Positions 20,727 to 31,334 of a stretch of DNA of 64,000 nucleotides are shown in pieces. The stretch is from Emiliania huxleyi CCMP1516 (Eukaryota > Haptophyta > Isochrysidales > Noelaerhabdaceae), in assembly GCF_000372725.1 (NCBI RefSeq), contig NW_005199274.1, positions 296,169 to 360,168 of the forward strand, read 5' to 3'. The position numbers and the translations under genes are program-made. The first letter of the stretch is position 1, and the number at the start of each line of letters is the position of its first letter. Below the pieces are notes generated by a model. That model saw nothing but the letters and a program-made list of their open reading frames with translations, had not been told where the DNA came from and made no database searches.

Positions 20727-21912
20727 AGCCCTCTCGGGCCACTCTCGGGCGCGTCCACCGGCCGGCAGAGCACCGCTCGGGCGACTCAGACGGCCCGCCC
20801 GACCAGCGCCCTCGATCGTGCCGCCCCCCACGGCGTCAGTGGCGGGCTGGGGGGGGCAGACGGCGTCCGCGCACCCCTCGTGGGGGTGACCACCGCTCTC
20901 CTCTCACCTCTCCCCCCCCGCCCGTGGCACCCCACACTCGTCCCTCCTCAGGGGCGCATGGCGGCACGTTCAACGCTTGCCTCGGCCCACCTCGCCATCA
21001 CGCCCGCCGCCGCGACCAAGGAGGTGGCCTCGGCGGCCCAGACGAAGCCCGTGCGGCTCGTTTGGGAGCCGCGCGCCGTCCCTCTCTCGCCCGCGCTGCT
21101 CGCCACGCCGAAGCCCACGTCCCTCCGGCCGCAGGCGCCGCCGGGGAGTAACCAGCGCCCCTCCCGAGCACCTTCCCGGCGGGCAGCGCCTCCGTAGCGG
21201 CGCTGGCGGCCCCTGCGAGCCGGCCGGCGCCACGAGTGAGTATTCGAAGGCGCGCGCGTCCCCTCTCTCCCCGGCCCGCCGCGTCTCTCTGACCACCCCT
21301 CCCCCTCCCGGGTCAGGCGTGCATCGGGCGTACAAAATGGCCGCGGGGCGAGCTCCAGCGACGCTGTCTCTTTGGCCCGAGCGGTGGGTAACTCCCTGGC
21401 CGGGCTCAGGCCCTCTCGGGCTGCTGCGAGCTGCGCGATGCGAGTCCCCTCCGCCGCACGGCCGTGCCCTTGCCCCTCACCCTCCGACTCCGCCGCAGGA
21501 CCGGTCTGGCGACCCGGAACGACCGCCTAGAGCAGCATCATCGACCATCCCGACCCCGTGGGGGCCGGGGCGGGCCAGCCAGACGTGAGAGCGCCCCTCC
21601 CCCCTTCTCGTGGCGCGTCCCCTCCTTCCTCCCCGCAACCCGCCACCCGGCTCGCCGCCCCGTTGCCGTCGCGAGTCAGCCCTCGGTCAGGTACTGCCAA
21701 AGGCGGCCACAAGCAGCACCATCGCTACCAGCGCCACCGTGCCGGCGCTGGTGAGCTCTGCGGCCCGTGTAGCGGCCCCTTAGCCCGTCGCCCGGGCACA
21801 TGGCGCCCTCACACCGCTCCTCGCCCCCGTCTCGCAGGCCAAAATCGTCGACATCGCGTCGGCACTCTCTACGGCGCGCCTGGGCTCGCAGAGGGCGGCC
21901 TGGGCGGTGCAG
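20727..21912 (+). CDS. Putative multi-exon gene, Ala/Ser/Pro-rich product, not recognised
   Basis: Several short open blocks bounded by plausible AG and GT sites: around 20958-21148, 21691-21750 (exactly 20 codons, LPKAATSSTIATSATVPAL) and 21838-21912 (KIVDIASALSTARLGSQRAA). Composition is low-complexity and I see no family. Weak support; could be part of a larger gene or noncoding. Confidence 0.25.
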
Positions 21913-22801
21913 GGTGGCTGGGCTGCCCCCCTCGCGCGGTGTGCCAAGCCTCGGGGGTCGGGGATACCATCTCGGGTCGCCGAGGGGGCGGGTCGGACGC
22001 CCGATCCGGCTGCTGGCCGGAGGACGTCGCCGGTTCCGCGATTTTGGGCGCCCCAGTCGCCTCCAGCCGGGCCGAGCGGCGCCAGCTGGTAGCTGGGGCC
22101 GCAGGGCGGTCGGGCCGACACCGTATGCTAGTCGGAGTGGATTGTCTAGGGGTGTAAAGGTCGGTAGAGTGTCCGTTTGTGGCCTCCGGATGGGCTCTGG
22201 TCGGGAGCCCGCCGGGCCGGCTGAGGCTGTGTGTCCGTCCACTGTGGACCCAGTGATGGCCTAGGAGCCCTGCACGGACGGTGTTTATGCTATATAACAC
22301 CTGCGGACCGGAAGGTACCGCCGTGGCGCCGCGAGGGGCCGTCTAAGCGCCAGCGTGACCCTTCCCGGGCCCCCTTGGGTGGGCTCCGGTGCACCCGGTT
22401 GAACTGCGTGCGTGCGCGAGAGGACGCCGCAGAGCCGCCCCCCTGCTCGCAGGCGAGCTTCCCAGGCGCGCTCCAGAAGGCGACGTCGAGGTTGAGGTCG
22501 GTGAAGCCCTTCTGTGTGATGAAGCTCAAAGGTGGTCGTGTACCTCTAAATGCGGAGCGAGCGCCTTTTCGCCCTACCTGGCTGCGACCTAGCGGCATGA
22601 CTCACGCCGCAGTTGTGGGGACGCTACCGCGGTTTTGCGCTGCTCACGCGCACTGTCTCCGCGGGTCCGTCGCTGCTCTGCGGGCCCTCTTCTCTCTGTG
22701 TTTTGCCATACGTCAGTACCTGCATAGTACGCACTGTAGGGGGCTCCAACCCGACTCTCTCCACTCTGTAAGAAGACTCTCCGCCCGTGTCCACACACAC
22801 A
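21913..22801. other. Intergenic, 3' side of the RNA polymerase III subunit gene
   Basis: GC-rich sequence without a convincing gene; begins to become more balanced in composition after about 22240. Confidence 0.35.
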
Positions 22802-25800
22802 CTACTTTGCCTCGAGCCGTAGCCTCGGCACGATGTTCATCGACTGCAGCTCCTGGAAGAGGAGCTTGCAGGCGTACGGGATCTCTAGCTGCTGCAGGTG
22901 GTCGCGCGAGCGGCACGGCTGGCACCACTGCGGCCGCGCTATCAAGCCGCACTTTGAGCAGACGTGCACGCGGAAGCCGTCCGACGAGGTCATCAGCCGC
23001 TCGTTGAGCAGCATCGACGCGCCGTACCCGATGAGGCAGTCGCGCTCCATCTCTCCCAGCCGCAGGCCGCCCTCGCGCGAGCGCCCCTCGGTCGGCTGGC
23101 GCGTGAGCACCTGCCTCGGGCCGCGCGCGCGCGCGTGCATCTTGTCGATGACCATGTGCTTGAGCTTCTGGTAGTAGATTGGCCCGCAAAAGATGTATGC
23201 GGAGAGCGGCTCGCCGCTCAGCCCCGAGGTCATGAAGTCCTTGCCGAGGTAGTGGAAGCCGTGCCGCACGAGCACCTTTGAGCACGAGTCGACCGAGTCG
23301 CCGCCAAAGGCGGTGCCGAACCGGATCTGCCCGTCGAGCACGCCCGCCTTGCCCGCGAGGAGCTCGATCATCTTGCCGACGGTCATGCGCGACGGGAAGC
23401 CGTGCGGGTTCATGATGATGTCGGGGCAGATGCCGTGGTCGCTGAACGGCATGTCCTCTTGCGCCACCACGCGCCCGACGACGCCCTTCTGCCCGTGGCG
23501 CGACGAGAACTTGTCGCCGAGCTCCGGCCGGCGCGTCGAGCGGATGCGCAGCTTGATGAGGTGCGTGTCATTCTTGTTGCCGGAGAGCATCACCTTGTCG
23601 ACGTAGGTGTGGTCGTGGCCGTGCGGGCCCTTGTACGTGAGCGGCGTCGGCCGGTACGCGGCGGGCGGCAGGTCCGCCTCCCCGCCGGGCTGGTCCTCGC
23701 GCGTGTTGTTTGGCGTCACCTTGTTGACCTAACGGGGAGGCGCAGCGGAGGTCCTGCGAAAGTGCGGAGAGGGCGCGGGTGGTTTGGCGTCCGCTCGCTG
23801 ACCAGCACGTCGCCGGGCGCGAGCCGCTCGCCGACACCGCAGATGCCGTCCTCCTCGAGCACGCGGTACCGCTGCAGGTTTGGCGACGGCCGCGGCTTGT
23901 GCCTGCCCGTGCCGGCGGCCGGCTCGGCGGGCGCGGCCGGCGGCGGCGCGGTGCGCTCCGAGGCGCCGTTGGGGAACTTTTTGAGCGGGCAGGTGAACTT
24001 TTTGAGCACCATGCAGCGGCCGAGCCCGCGGTCGAGCGAGGCGCCGTTCAGCATGAGCGCGTCCTCGATGTCGTACCCCGAGTAGGACATGACGGCGACC
24101 GACATGTTTTGGCCGGCGGGCAGCTTGTTGAAGCCGGTGAGGTCGATGGTGCGCGTCTTGACCATCGGCTTGTGCGGGTAGATGAGGAGGTAGAGGATGG
24201 TGTCGATCCGCTCCGACTGGTTGTACGCGATCGAGCCCATCGCCTATCTCGGACGATCTCAGCCGATCTCGGCTGATCTCGGACGATCTCGGCGATCTCA
24301 GCCGATCTCGGACGATCTCGTCGTTCTCGGCCGATCTCGGTCGATCTCGGCCAATCTCGGCCGATCTCGGCCGATCTCTCGGCTCGGGGAGGGGGGGCGG
24401 GGCCGCAGGCAGGCGGCCTGCTTGCCCATCGCGCACTGGTACGTGTTCCGCGGCGACTGGTTGTGGTGCGGGTACGGGATCAGCCCGGCACACACGCCGA
24501 GGATGGTCAGCGGGTCGATCTCGAGGTGCGAGTACCTGTGCGACGGCTCAGAGACGGCTCCGAGAAGGGTGCGAGGGTGGGTGGCGGTGTCGAGGCGAGG
24601 CAGTACGGCGCGGCTCGCGGCGGCGTCGCGCGCAGCTCGGCCTCGCGGACGGCGATCTCCGCCGAGTTCTCCTCGTTGACGTCGAGGTACTCGACGATGC
24701 CCTCCTTGACAAAGTCCGCAAACTCGCGCTTGCCGGCGGCCAGCTCGTCCATGTGCCTACGGGGTGGCGAGCGTGTCACGGCTGCGAGGCGCGGTGGCCG
24801 TCGGCTGTATGCCGCTGAGCCTCGGGGAGATGTGGGGAGATGTGGGGAGATGTGGGGAGGTATGGGGAGGTATGGCTGTGAGCCGCTGCTCGAGGAGGGT
24901 GCTAGGAAGTGTCTAGGAAGTGTCTAGGAAGTGTGCCGCTGCTCGAGGAGGGTGCTAGGAAGTGTCTAGGAAGTGTCTAGGAAGTGTGCCGCTGCTCGAG
25001 GAGGGTGCTAGGAAGTGTCTAGGAAGTGTCTAGGAAGTGTGCCGCTGCTCGAGGAGGATGCGACCGTTGTCGACCACGAGCAGCGGCCGGCAGACTCGCC
25101 CGCTGTCGGACGCGATGTTGACACAGCGGTGGGTCGGGTGCAGCTGCACGGACACAAACTCGCGCAGCACGGCGGCACGGCGCAGCTGGCGCATCGTGAG
25201 CAGGAGCTGCTCCGGACGGCGGTGCACGCCTGGAGGACGACGGGCAGCCGAGGGCGGGAGTGCGGTCACGGGCAGCCGGCGTACGCGGGGCCCCTTCATG
25301 AAGGCGAGGGAGGGGTGCGGGTGAAGTGGGCGCGGCTGCAGCGGCACACAGCGGCAACACGGCCGAGTGTCGTCGGGAGCGGTCGTGGGAGTACAGGGGC
25401 GTGTTGTGTGCTCCGCAGCTAGGGCCCGGGGCGTGGGGAGATGTGGGGAGATATGGGGGCGTGTTGTGTGCTCCGCAGCTAGGGGTGCACGCCGAGGATG
25501 AGCCCATTGAGAAACACCTGCATGGGGAGAGGTGGGGAGAGAGGGGGAGAGGTGGGGAGAGGTGGGGAGATGGCTGCAGCCCATTGAGACACACCAGGTG
25601 CGCGCCGCGCGTGTACAGGTCGTCGGCGCAGAGCAAGTGCAAGTCTTCGACGCCGAGGTTGAAGCAGAGGCGGCGGATCGGCTCCTCCTCGTCGTCCGTG
25701 GTGACGTGGGCGGAGAGGGCGAGGTTCTTGACCAGCCCGCACGCCTCCCCCTCGGGCGTGTCGGACGGGCAGAGCATCCCCCACTACAGTCCGTCGTGTC

Positions 25801-27876
25801 GTGGACGAGTCATGGACGTGTCTCTGCTGGCGGCGGCGAGCACGCCGCCGCCCGCGCGCCTGCGAGGGCTGCAGCGAGCGCGGGCCGGACACCTACATGG
25901 GGAGATATGGGGAGATATGGGGAGATATGGGGAGACATGGGGAGACATGGGGAGACATGGGGAGACATGGGGAGACATGGGGAGATGTGGGGAGATGTGG
26001 GGAGATGTGGGGAGATGTGGGGAGATGTGGGGAGATGTGCAGCGAGCGCGGGCCGGGCACCTTTCGCGTCTTTTCGAACTGCGACATGATGCGCGTCATC
26101 ATGCCGAGCGCGGAGATGAAGGAGAGGCGCGAGAGCACCTGCGTTGGCGCCGGAGGTATGGGGAGGGGAGATGTGGGGAGATGTGGGGAGATGTGGACGA
26201 GATGAAGGAGAGGCGCGAGAGCACCTGCGTGGCGCCGGAGATGTGGGGAGATGTGGGGAGATGTGGGGAGATGTGGGGAGATGTGGGGAGATGTGGGGAG
26301 ATGTGGGGAGATGTGGGGAGATGTGGGGAGATGAAGGAGAGGCGCGAGAGCACCTGCGTGGCGCCGGAGATGTGGGGAGATGTGGGGAGATGTGGGGAGA
26401 TGTGGGGAGATGTGGCGAGATGTGGCGAGAGCGCCTGCGTGACGCCGGAGCGCTCCATCTTGAAGCGCTTGACCGACCAGTTCCCTACGGCGCAGCGTCG
26501 TCCAGGACACACTGTCACGGGGCCGTGCCGGGGGCGTGCTCTCTTGAAGCGCGCTCGGCGCGACGCTCGCCCGACGAGATGGCGGAGACGAACCCATTGG
26601 TGAGGATGTCCTCGCGCACCATCCGCGTGATGTCCCACTCGTCCCGCCGCGTAGACACCTGCACGACAGCAGGCGCATCAACTCGTCGTCTCTCAACTCG
26701 TCGTCCCCTCGCAAGAGTCCATCTCCCCCCCCCCCCCCCTTCTCTCTCTCTCCCCCGTCTCGCCTTTGACAGCTCGTGCGTGGCGAGGCGGCGCAGCTCG
26801 GCACACAGCTTCTTGAAGAGGTCCTATCATATATCATACTATTATTATATTGCACAGCTTCTTGAAGAGGCATCATACTATTATTATATTGCACAGCTTC
26901 TTGAAGAGGTCCTATCATACATCATACTGTTCTCATGTCGCACAGCTTCTTGAAGAGGCGTCATACTATTATTATAGAGGTATCATACTATTATTATATT
27001 GCACAGCTTCTGGAAGAGGTCCTATTCCGCGTCGAGTTGCGCGGCTCCTTCCACACGCACCTCACGTCTCGACCGGCGCAGAGGCTTGCTCGAGATACGG
27101 GGAGATACGGGGAGATCTGGGGAGATCTGGGGAGATCTGGATCTCTCGAGGCGCGCCTCGAAGAGGAGAGAGAGCAGCTGCCCGGCCAGCTCGAGCCGCT
27201 TGTTGCCGTAGTAGTCCATGTCGTCCATGCAGGCGGGGTCGTGCTGCGCCTGCACAACACGCCTCGGACAGGTCAGGGACGTGTCGCGGACATGTCGGTC
27301 CTCCGCCGGCGGGGTGCTGCGCCGAGATCATCCGGCGCAGCATCTGCGCGACGAACACCATCTTCGGCCAAAAGTTGTAGTCGACCACCTAGACACTTCC
27401 TAGACACTTCCGAGACACTTCAAGACATCTTCGGCCAAAAATTGTCCTCGACCACCGGGACGTGCGCGAGCAGCACGTGCGCCAGCAGCTCGCGCGTCTC
27501 CTGTGAGCAGCAGGAAGTGTCTAGGGAGTGTCTAGGAAGTGTCTAGGAAGTGCGCCTGTGAGATCTGGGGAGATCGAGATCTGGGGAGATATGGGCAGCT
27601 CGCGCGACTCCAGCCAGGAGAAGAGATGCGGCGGCGGGGTCAGAAGCAGACAGCTGTGACCAGCGCGACAACAGATCGCGCGACTCGGCTGCCATATCTC
27701 GGCTGCCATATCTCGGCTGCCATCTCGGCTGCCATCTCGGCTGCCATCTCGGCTGCTCTCCTCGAGCCGCGAGCGGCGCGGCGTGCGCACGTCTCCGCGA
27801 GGGCCGGACCGAATCTTGCGCGAGATCCACTCGAGCGCCTTTGCCTGCGAGAAGATGCCGAGGTGAGAATAACTAC

Positions 27877-27922
<46 letters not shown>

Positions 27923-28817
27923 CCTGCGAGAAGATGCCGAGCTTGGCGCACTCGTGCAGCGACGCGGAGATGGCGTGCGCAAAGCGAGGCTCCGAGCCGA
28001 CCAGCTGCACCACCTCCTGGTCCGAGGTGAGGCCCATGGCGCGCAGGAGGACGACGACGGGGATGTCGTCGCCGAAGGTGTTGTGCCGCACCGCGAAGAG
28101 GCCGTTCTTGCAGATGATGTGTGTCTTGCTCTTCCGCTCGTGCGTCGACGACGTGACCGCCGAGGTGATGTTGCCCTTTGTGTCCCAGCCGACGATGATC
28201 CGGTTCTTGCTGAGCTGCTCCTGGATCAGGATGACCTTCTCCTGCCCCTTGACGATGAAGTAGCCGCCCGGGTCGACGGGGCACTCGCCCATTGAAGCGA
28301 GCTCCCGCTCCGACCGACCGTGCAGCATGCACTTCGATGAGCGCAGCATCACCGGCATCCGGCCGACGACCAAGCCGCGCCGCAGCTTGCGCGCAGCGCC
28401 GACGGTGTACTCGACGTCCACCTTGATGGGCGCGGAGTAGGTGATGTCGCGCAGCCGGCACTCCTGCGGCGTGAACCGGTCCGACTTCCACGTCCGCTCC
28501 GAGTGGAACTCCTGGTCGGACGGCTCGCCGAGCGACACGTTGACAAAGCGGAGGTAAAAGTTGGGGTCGGCGTCGCATGTGACGAGCTCGTTCGCCTTGA
28601 CGATCTGCTGCATCTCGATCCCCACCAGGTGGTTGTACGAGTCCAGGTGCTGCTTCACCAGCCCGCGAACCTTGAGGAACGCGGGAAGCAGCAACCACTT
28701 GTCGGCGACCGAGTCGACGGGAGCCTCGAGCGACGGCCCGCCGAGCAGCGCCGCGCGGGTCTCCTCGTCCTGCCCGTGCAGCGCCGCGTCGGCCTGCGCG
28801 CGAAGCGCCTCCGCCAT
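22802..28817 (-). CDS. RPC2: RNA polymerase III second-largest subunit (RPC2/POLR3B)
   Basis: Seventeen exons: 28817-27924, 27844-27761, 27500-27456, 27388-27323, 27249-27157, 26823-26764, 26658-26571, 26484-26435, 26138-26061, 25892-25860, 25783-25595, 25517-25493, 25229-25043, 24756-about 24628, 24535-24418, 24243-23797, 23728-22802; about 1170 aa, close to the 1149 of yeast. The start ([10 protein letters not shown]) and Pol III-specific stretches ([59 protein letters not shown]) separate it from Pol I and II. Catalytic-core landmarks: [51 protein letters not shown]-terminal zinc site [16 protein letters not shown]. It forms half of the active centre that makes tRNA and 5S rRNA. Introns start GC (10), GT (3), GA (3, the 24536 and 23729 ones tentative). 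Confidence 0.95.
24244..24417 (-). repeat. Minisatellite intron, RPC2
   Basis: 174-bp GC...AG intron of CTCGGCCGAT-type units. The 9-bp GCCCATCGC flanks it at 24235-24243 and 24424-24432. Splicing rejoins GKQ to AMGSIAYNQ. Confidence 0.75.
24757..25057 (-). repeat. RPC2 intron with three extra copies of the preceding exon end
   Basis: The 17-bp exon piece GCCGCTGCTCGAGGAGG appears at 24882, 24934, 24988 and, as the true exon, 25041, at a 52-54 bp period. Between copies lie AAGTGTCTAGG units; a GGGGAGATGT array (24824-24880) follows. Intron 24757-25042 is GC...AG. Confidence 0.85.
25230..25492 (-). repeat. RPC2 intron with a nested 29-bp tandem copy
   Basis: GC...AG intron; both the intron and the next exon start GCGTGCACC. 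Inside, 25396-25424 and 25456-25484 are identical 29-bp copies separated by a GGGGAGAT array. Confidence 0.75.
25501..25595 (-). repeat. Exon-duplication intron, RPC2
   Basis: Copies 25501-25518 and 25578-25595 (17 of 18) flank a GGGGAGAGGT array. Intron 25518-25594 is GT...AG with GTGT at both starts. Confidence 0.8.
25871..26062 (-). repeat. Exon-duplication intron with GGGGAGAT array, RPC2
   Basis: Copies 25871-25894 and 26039-26062, 23 of 24 identical, flank 14 units of GGGGAGATAT, GGGGAGACAT and GGGGAGATGT blocks. Intron 25893-26060, GT...AG. Confidence 0.85.
26115..26434 (-). repeat. RPC2 intron holding two extra 40-bp exon copies
   Basis: The exon piece at 26115-26155 is repeated at 26201-26240 and 26330-26369; the two intron copies are identical and differ from the exon by one inserted T. 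GGGGAGATGT arrays fill the spaces. Intron 26139-26434 begins GC, ends AG. Confidence 0.9.
26804..27156 (-). repeat. RPC2 intron with four extra copies of the following exon start
   Basis: CACAGCTTCTTGAAGAGG occurs at 26804 (exon), 26853, 26892, 26941 and 27002 (last with one mismatch). AT-rich spacers TATTATTATA are unlike any other sequence in this GC-rich window. A GGGGAGATCT array lies at 27096-27143. Intron 26824-27156, GC...AG. Confidence 0.85.
27359..27456 (-). repeat. Exon-duplication intron, RPC2
   Basis: Copies 27359-27389 and 27426-27456, 28 of 31 identical, flank TAGACACTTCC units. Intron 27389-27455, GT...AG. Confidence 0.8.
27485..27760 (-). repeat. RPC2 GA...AG intron with duplicated exon piece
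   Basis: Copies 27485-27501 and 27595-27611 (16 of 17), with AAGTGTCTAGG and CTCGGCTGCCAT arrays. Only skipping 27501-27760 restores the family sequence [14 protein letters not shown]; that intron would begin GAGAGC and the next exon GAGACG. Confidence 0.7.
27842..27941 (-). repeat. Exon-duplication intron with TAG triplet array, RPC2
   Basis: Copies 27842-27862 and 27921-27941 are identical over 21 bp; between them about 15 TAG triplets. Intron 27845-27923, GC...AG. Confidence 0.85.
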
Positions 28818-29082
28818 CGGAGGCGCTCGCTCAGCGGCTGCGAGGCTCTCGCAACGAGCCGGGCAACGAGCGGCGACGGCGAGGGCCCCAAAGGGAGAAT
28901 TTGCGCTCGTATCGCTGGTCCGAGTGAGCAGGCGAGGGACGACGGCGCGAGGGCCCCAAAGGGAGAATTTGCCCGCCACGAGAATTTTACAACTAACTCC
29001 CTCGCACAACACTGGGCACGGGACTGGCGCGCACTGGCACTAACACAGGAAACTAGAATTTGCGACTCTCTGTCGTCATCAT
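28818..29082. other. Region upstream of RPC2
   Basis: Contains a direct repeat GGGCCCCAAAGGGAGAATTT (about 28882-28901 and 28951-28970) and the dispersed motif GGCACGGGACTGGCGCG at about 29015-29031. Likely holds the RPC2 promoter. Confidence 0.4.
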
Positions 29083-29456
29083 CTTGAGCACTTGAGCACT
29101 GGATAGGGTCGGTTCCGCATGGTACAGGACCCCTCGATCGTCTCGCCCACCCTCACTGGTGTGTTCATTGGGGGGGGTCATAACAAACACGGTACAGGAT
29201 TGAGGTGCACGCTGCAGAAGCAGTGTCGTCCCCCCTCTCCCCGACGGCGATGGCGGTGTGACCGATCGAGCTACAAGAGGAGCTTGGTCAGCAGGATCAG
29301 GGGTGGGTCGAGCAGTTCTCACTTCCACAATGGGTGAGCTTCAGACCTCGGGCCTGCCTCCCCCTTCACCCTTCGGCTCGTGTGGGTTCGAACCACCGCC
29401 GGGATGGAAGCTTCCTGCTTCCATCTTGAGAGACAGCGCCGCGCATCACCTGTATC
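29083..29456 (+). repeat. Tandem unit, copy 1, with tRNA-like B box and hairpin
   Basis: Begins CTTGAGCACTTGAGCACT. Contains GGTTCGAACCA (about 29388), a good match to a Pol III B box, then a 9-bp stem 29403-29411/29417-29425 with a 5-nt loop. Recurs at 29645-30024. Confidence 0.6.
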
Positions 29457-29644
29457 TGTCTAGCGTCCACCCATACCGCGTTGGTGTCCAGTCCGAGCCT
29501 GGCTGTTCTTCACCTTTCTACCTAACCTAACCTGTCGGCAGCGGGCCCTCGCGCCGCGCTCTCCGACTCTCCGCCCGCCAAGCGGGCCTCCTCCGCCGAC
29601 TCGTCCGATCTGCCGGACGAGGTGCAGCAGGACGCCTATACTGT

Positions 29645-30024
29645 CTTGAGCACTTGAGCACTGGATAGGGTCGATTCCGCGTGGTACGGGACCCCTCGAT
29701 CGTCTCGCCCTCCCTCACTGGAGTGTTCATTGGGGGGGGTCATAACAAACACGGTACAGGATCGAGGTGCACGCTGCCGAAGCAGTGTCGTCCCCCCTCT
29801 CCTCGACGGTGATGGCGGTGTGACCGATCGAGCTATACAAGAGGAGCTTGTTCAGCAGGATCAGGGGTGGGCCGAGCACAGTTCTCACTTCCTCAGTGGG
29901 TGAGCTTCAGACCTCGGGCCTGCCTCCCCCCTCACCCTACTTCGGCTCGTGTGGGTTCGAACCACCGCCGGGATGGAAGCTTCCTGCTTCCATCTTGAGA
30001 GACAGCGCCGCGCATCACCTGTAT
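29645..30024 (+). repeat. Tandem unit, copy 2
   Basis: About 95% like 29083-29456, spaced 562 bp. The B-box-like sequence and the stem (29972-29980/29986-29994) are both kept. May be a tRNA-derived SINE or a small structured RNA gene; no complete tRNA cloverleaf is visible. Confidence 0.6.
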
Positions 30025-30829
30025 CAGAGGTTCAGAGCGTCGGGGATGGTGGGCACTGTGTGCACTTTTGTTGTGTGGAGGAGGCCAGAGGGGGGGTTCA
30101 GCCGGGCGGTAGAATTTCCAGAGCAACTTGTGGGCGTACGAGACGTGTGCATTGCTAGTGTAGACCCCCTCAGGCCATCTGCTTAATTGTCAAAATTCCT
30201 GTTGTGCAAGAGGGGAGAGGGCTCGGACGGAGCGCGTGGCGGGAGAGGGCAGGGAATGGGCGTGGGGGAGGGAGGGGGGGCTCACGTGCAAAAAGCATCA
30301 ATTAATAATGTTAATGAAGAGATATTGCTCGGCCGTTCATGAAGTCCGTCTCGATCTGGAGGAGACGGGTAAAGTTTTGAGGACCAGACCACGTTCACAT
30401 TGTCGTAGCCGGAGAGGATGTTGACCTTTAGCTCTTGGAAGCCAGCCTTCCGCTTTGGGTTTCCCCCCCCCCCAAACCATTGGGCCAACTTTTACCGAAT
30501 GCCAAAGTTGCATTTTACCATTCGGGCAAATTCGACGATCGGACGCGGACCCGCCGTGCGAGTTGCAGACCCGGAGGAGGCCGAACCAGCTCATCCCCAG
30601 AGAGGCCATGCCCAAGGGGCAGCCATGTGGGGCCTTTTGGCCAAACTTTTACCACCTCATTTCCCCTGCAGGAGAGGCGGTCCGCAGGGTCTGCGGCGCG
30701 CTCGGCTTAGGGAGCAGTTCGATCGACGCGGCGGTGGCGGCGGGCGAGCTGCTCGAGCTGCTCGAGAGCTTGCCGCGAGAGGCGGTCGAAGCCTCCGTAC
30801 CGTGCGAGGAAGATTTTGTTGTGAAGTGT
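30025..30829. other. Unassigned region with a possible exon near 30674-30829
   Basis: An open block around 30700-30829 (SIDAAVAAGELLELLESL) runs into an intron-type array, suggesting part of a gene on the + strand. Earlier parts show no clear gene. Confidence 0.3.
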
Positions 30830-30970
30830 CCGAGCGGTCCCGAGCGGTCCCGAGCCGTCCCGAGCGGTCCCGAGGGACCCGAGGGACCCGAGCGGCGCCC
30901 GGGGCGGCCCGAGCCGTCCCGAGCCGTCCCGAGCCGTCCCGAGCCGTCCCGAGCCGTCCCGAGCTGTCCC
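30830..30970. repeat. 10-bp minisatellite
   Basis: Units GTCCCGAGCC/GTCCCGAGCG in tandem, of the same length and style as the intron arrays elsewhere in the window. Confidence 0.7.
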
Positions 30971-30980
30971 AACGGCCTAG

Positions 30981-31260
30981 ATGCTAAAATTCGACCGGCG
31001 GGGGCGCGGCGCTTGGGCCAGCTTCCTGCAGGCGCGGATGCCATGGGAGTATGGTCTTGGGGACAAGGCTTACGTCGGGCAGCGGCAGATCATCACAGAA
31101 TGGAGGGCCGGAACCTGTCCCTCGAGAAACAACGGTTCGACAAGACGGTGCAGCACTACGTACCGTGGGCGTGTGGAGCACCTCATTGGCCAGGTAGTGG
31201 ACAACCGTATGGCTCTGTGCACTACGTGGCGTGGCTCGTGCATTCCTTTTCCCTGTTTCT
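30981..31260 (+). mobile_element. DDE transposase fragment of a DNA transposon
   Basis: Pieces in two frames resemble the catalytic end of IS5/PIF-Harbinger-type (DDE_Tnp_4) transposases: GLGDKAYVGQRQIITEWR, LSLEKQRFDKTVQHY and YRGRVEHLIGQVVDNRM. The frame changes after the first piece and back before the third. No terminal repeats found; I see only about 90 codons, so it is a relic. Family call is tentative. Confidence 0.5.
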
Positions 31261-31334
31261 TGTATTGCATCGCCCGCCTACTCCTTACCAAAGCCACCGC
31301 ACCCTAGGCGCGCTTGCGCGAATCGTCTGGAACG

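Noticed and set aside
25895-26434. GGGGAGAT arrays as telomeric or G-quadruplex telomere repeats
   Set aside because: Unit does not match known telomere repeats and always sits between duplicated exon pieces inside a gene.
27600-27680. Extra RPC2 exon reading [14 protein letters not shown]
   Set aside because: Open and tempting, but it interrupts a conserved stretch of the Pol III subunit that is restored by skipping it.
29383-29426. Complete tRNA gene
   Set aside because: A B-box-like sequence is present, but I could not fold an acceptor stem, D arm and anticodon arm around it.
30282-30488. Minus-strand gene reading LKVNILSGYDNVNVVWSSK
   Set aside because: Short, no family resemblance, no splice context; left unassigned.
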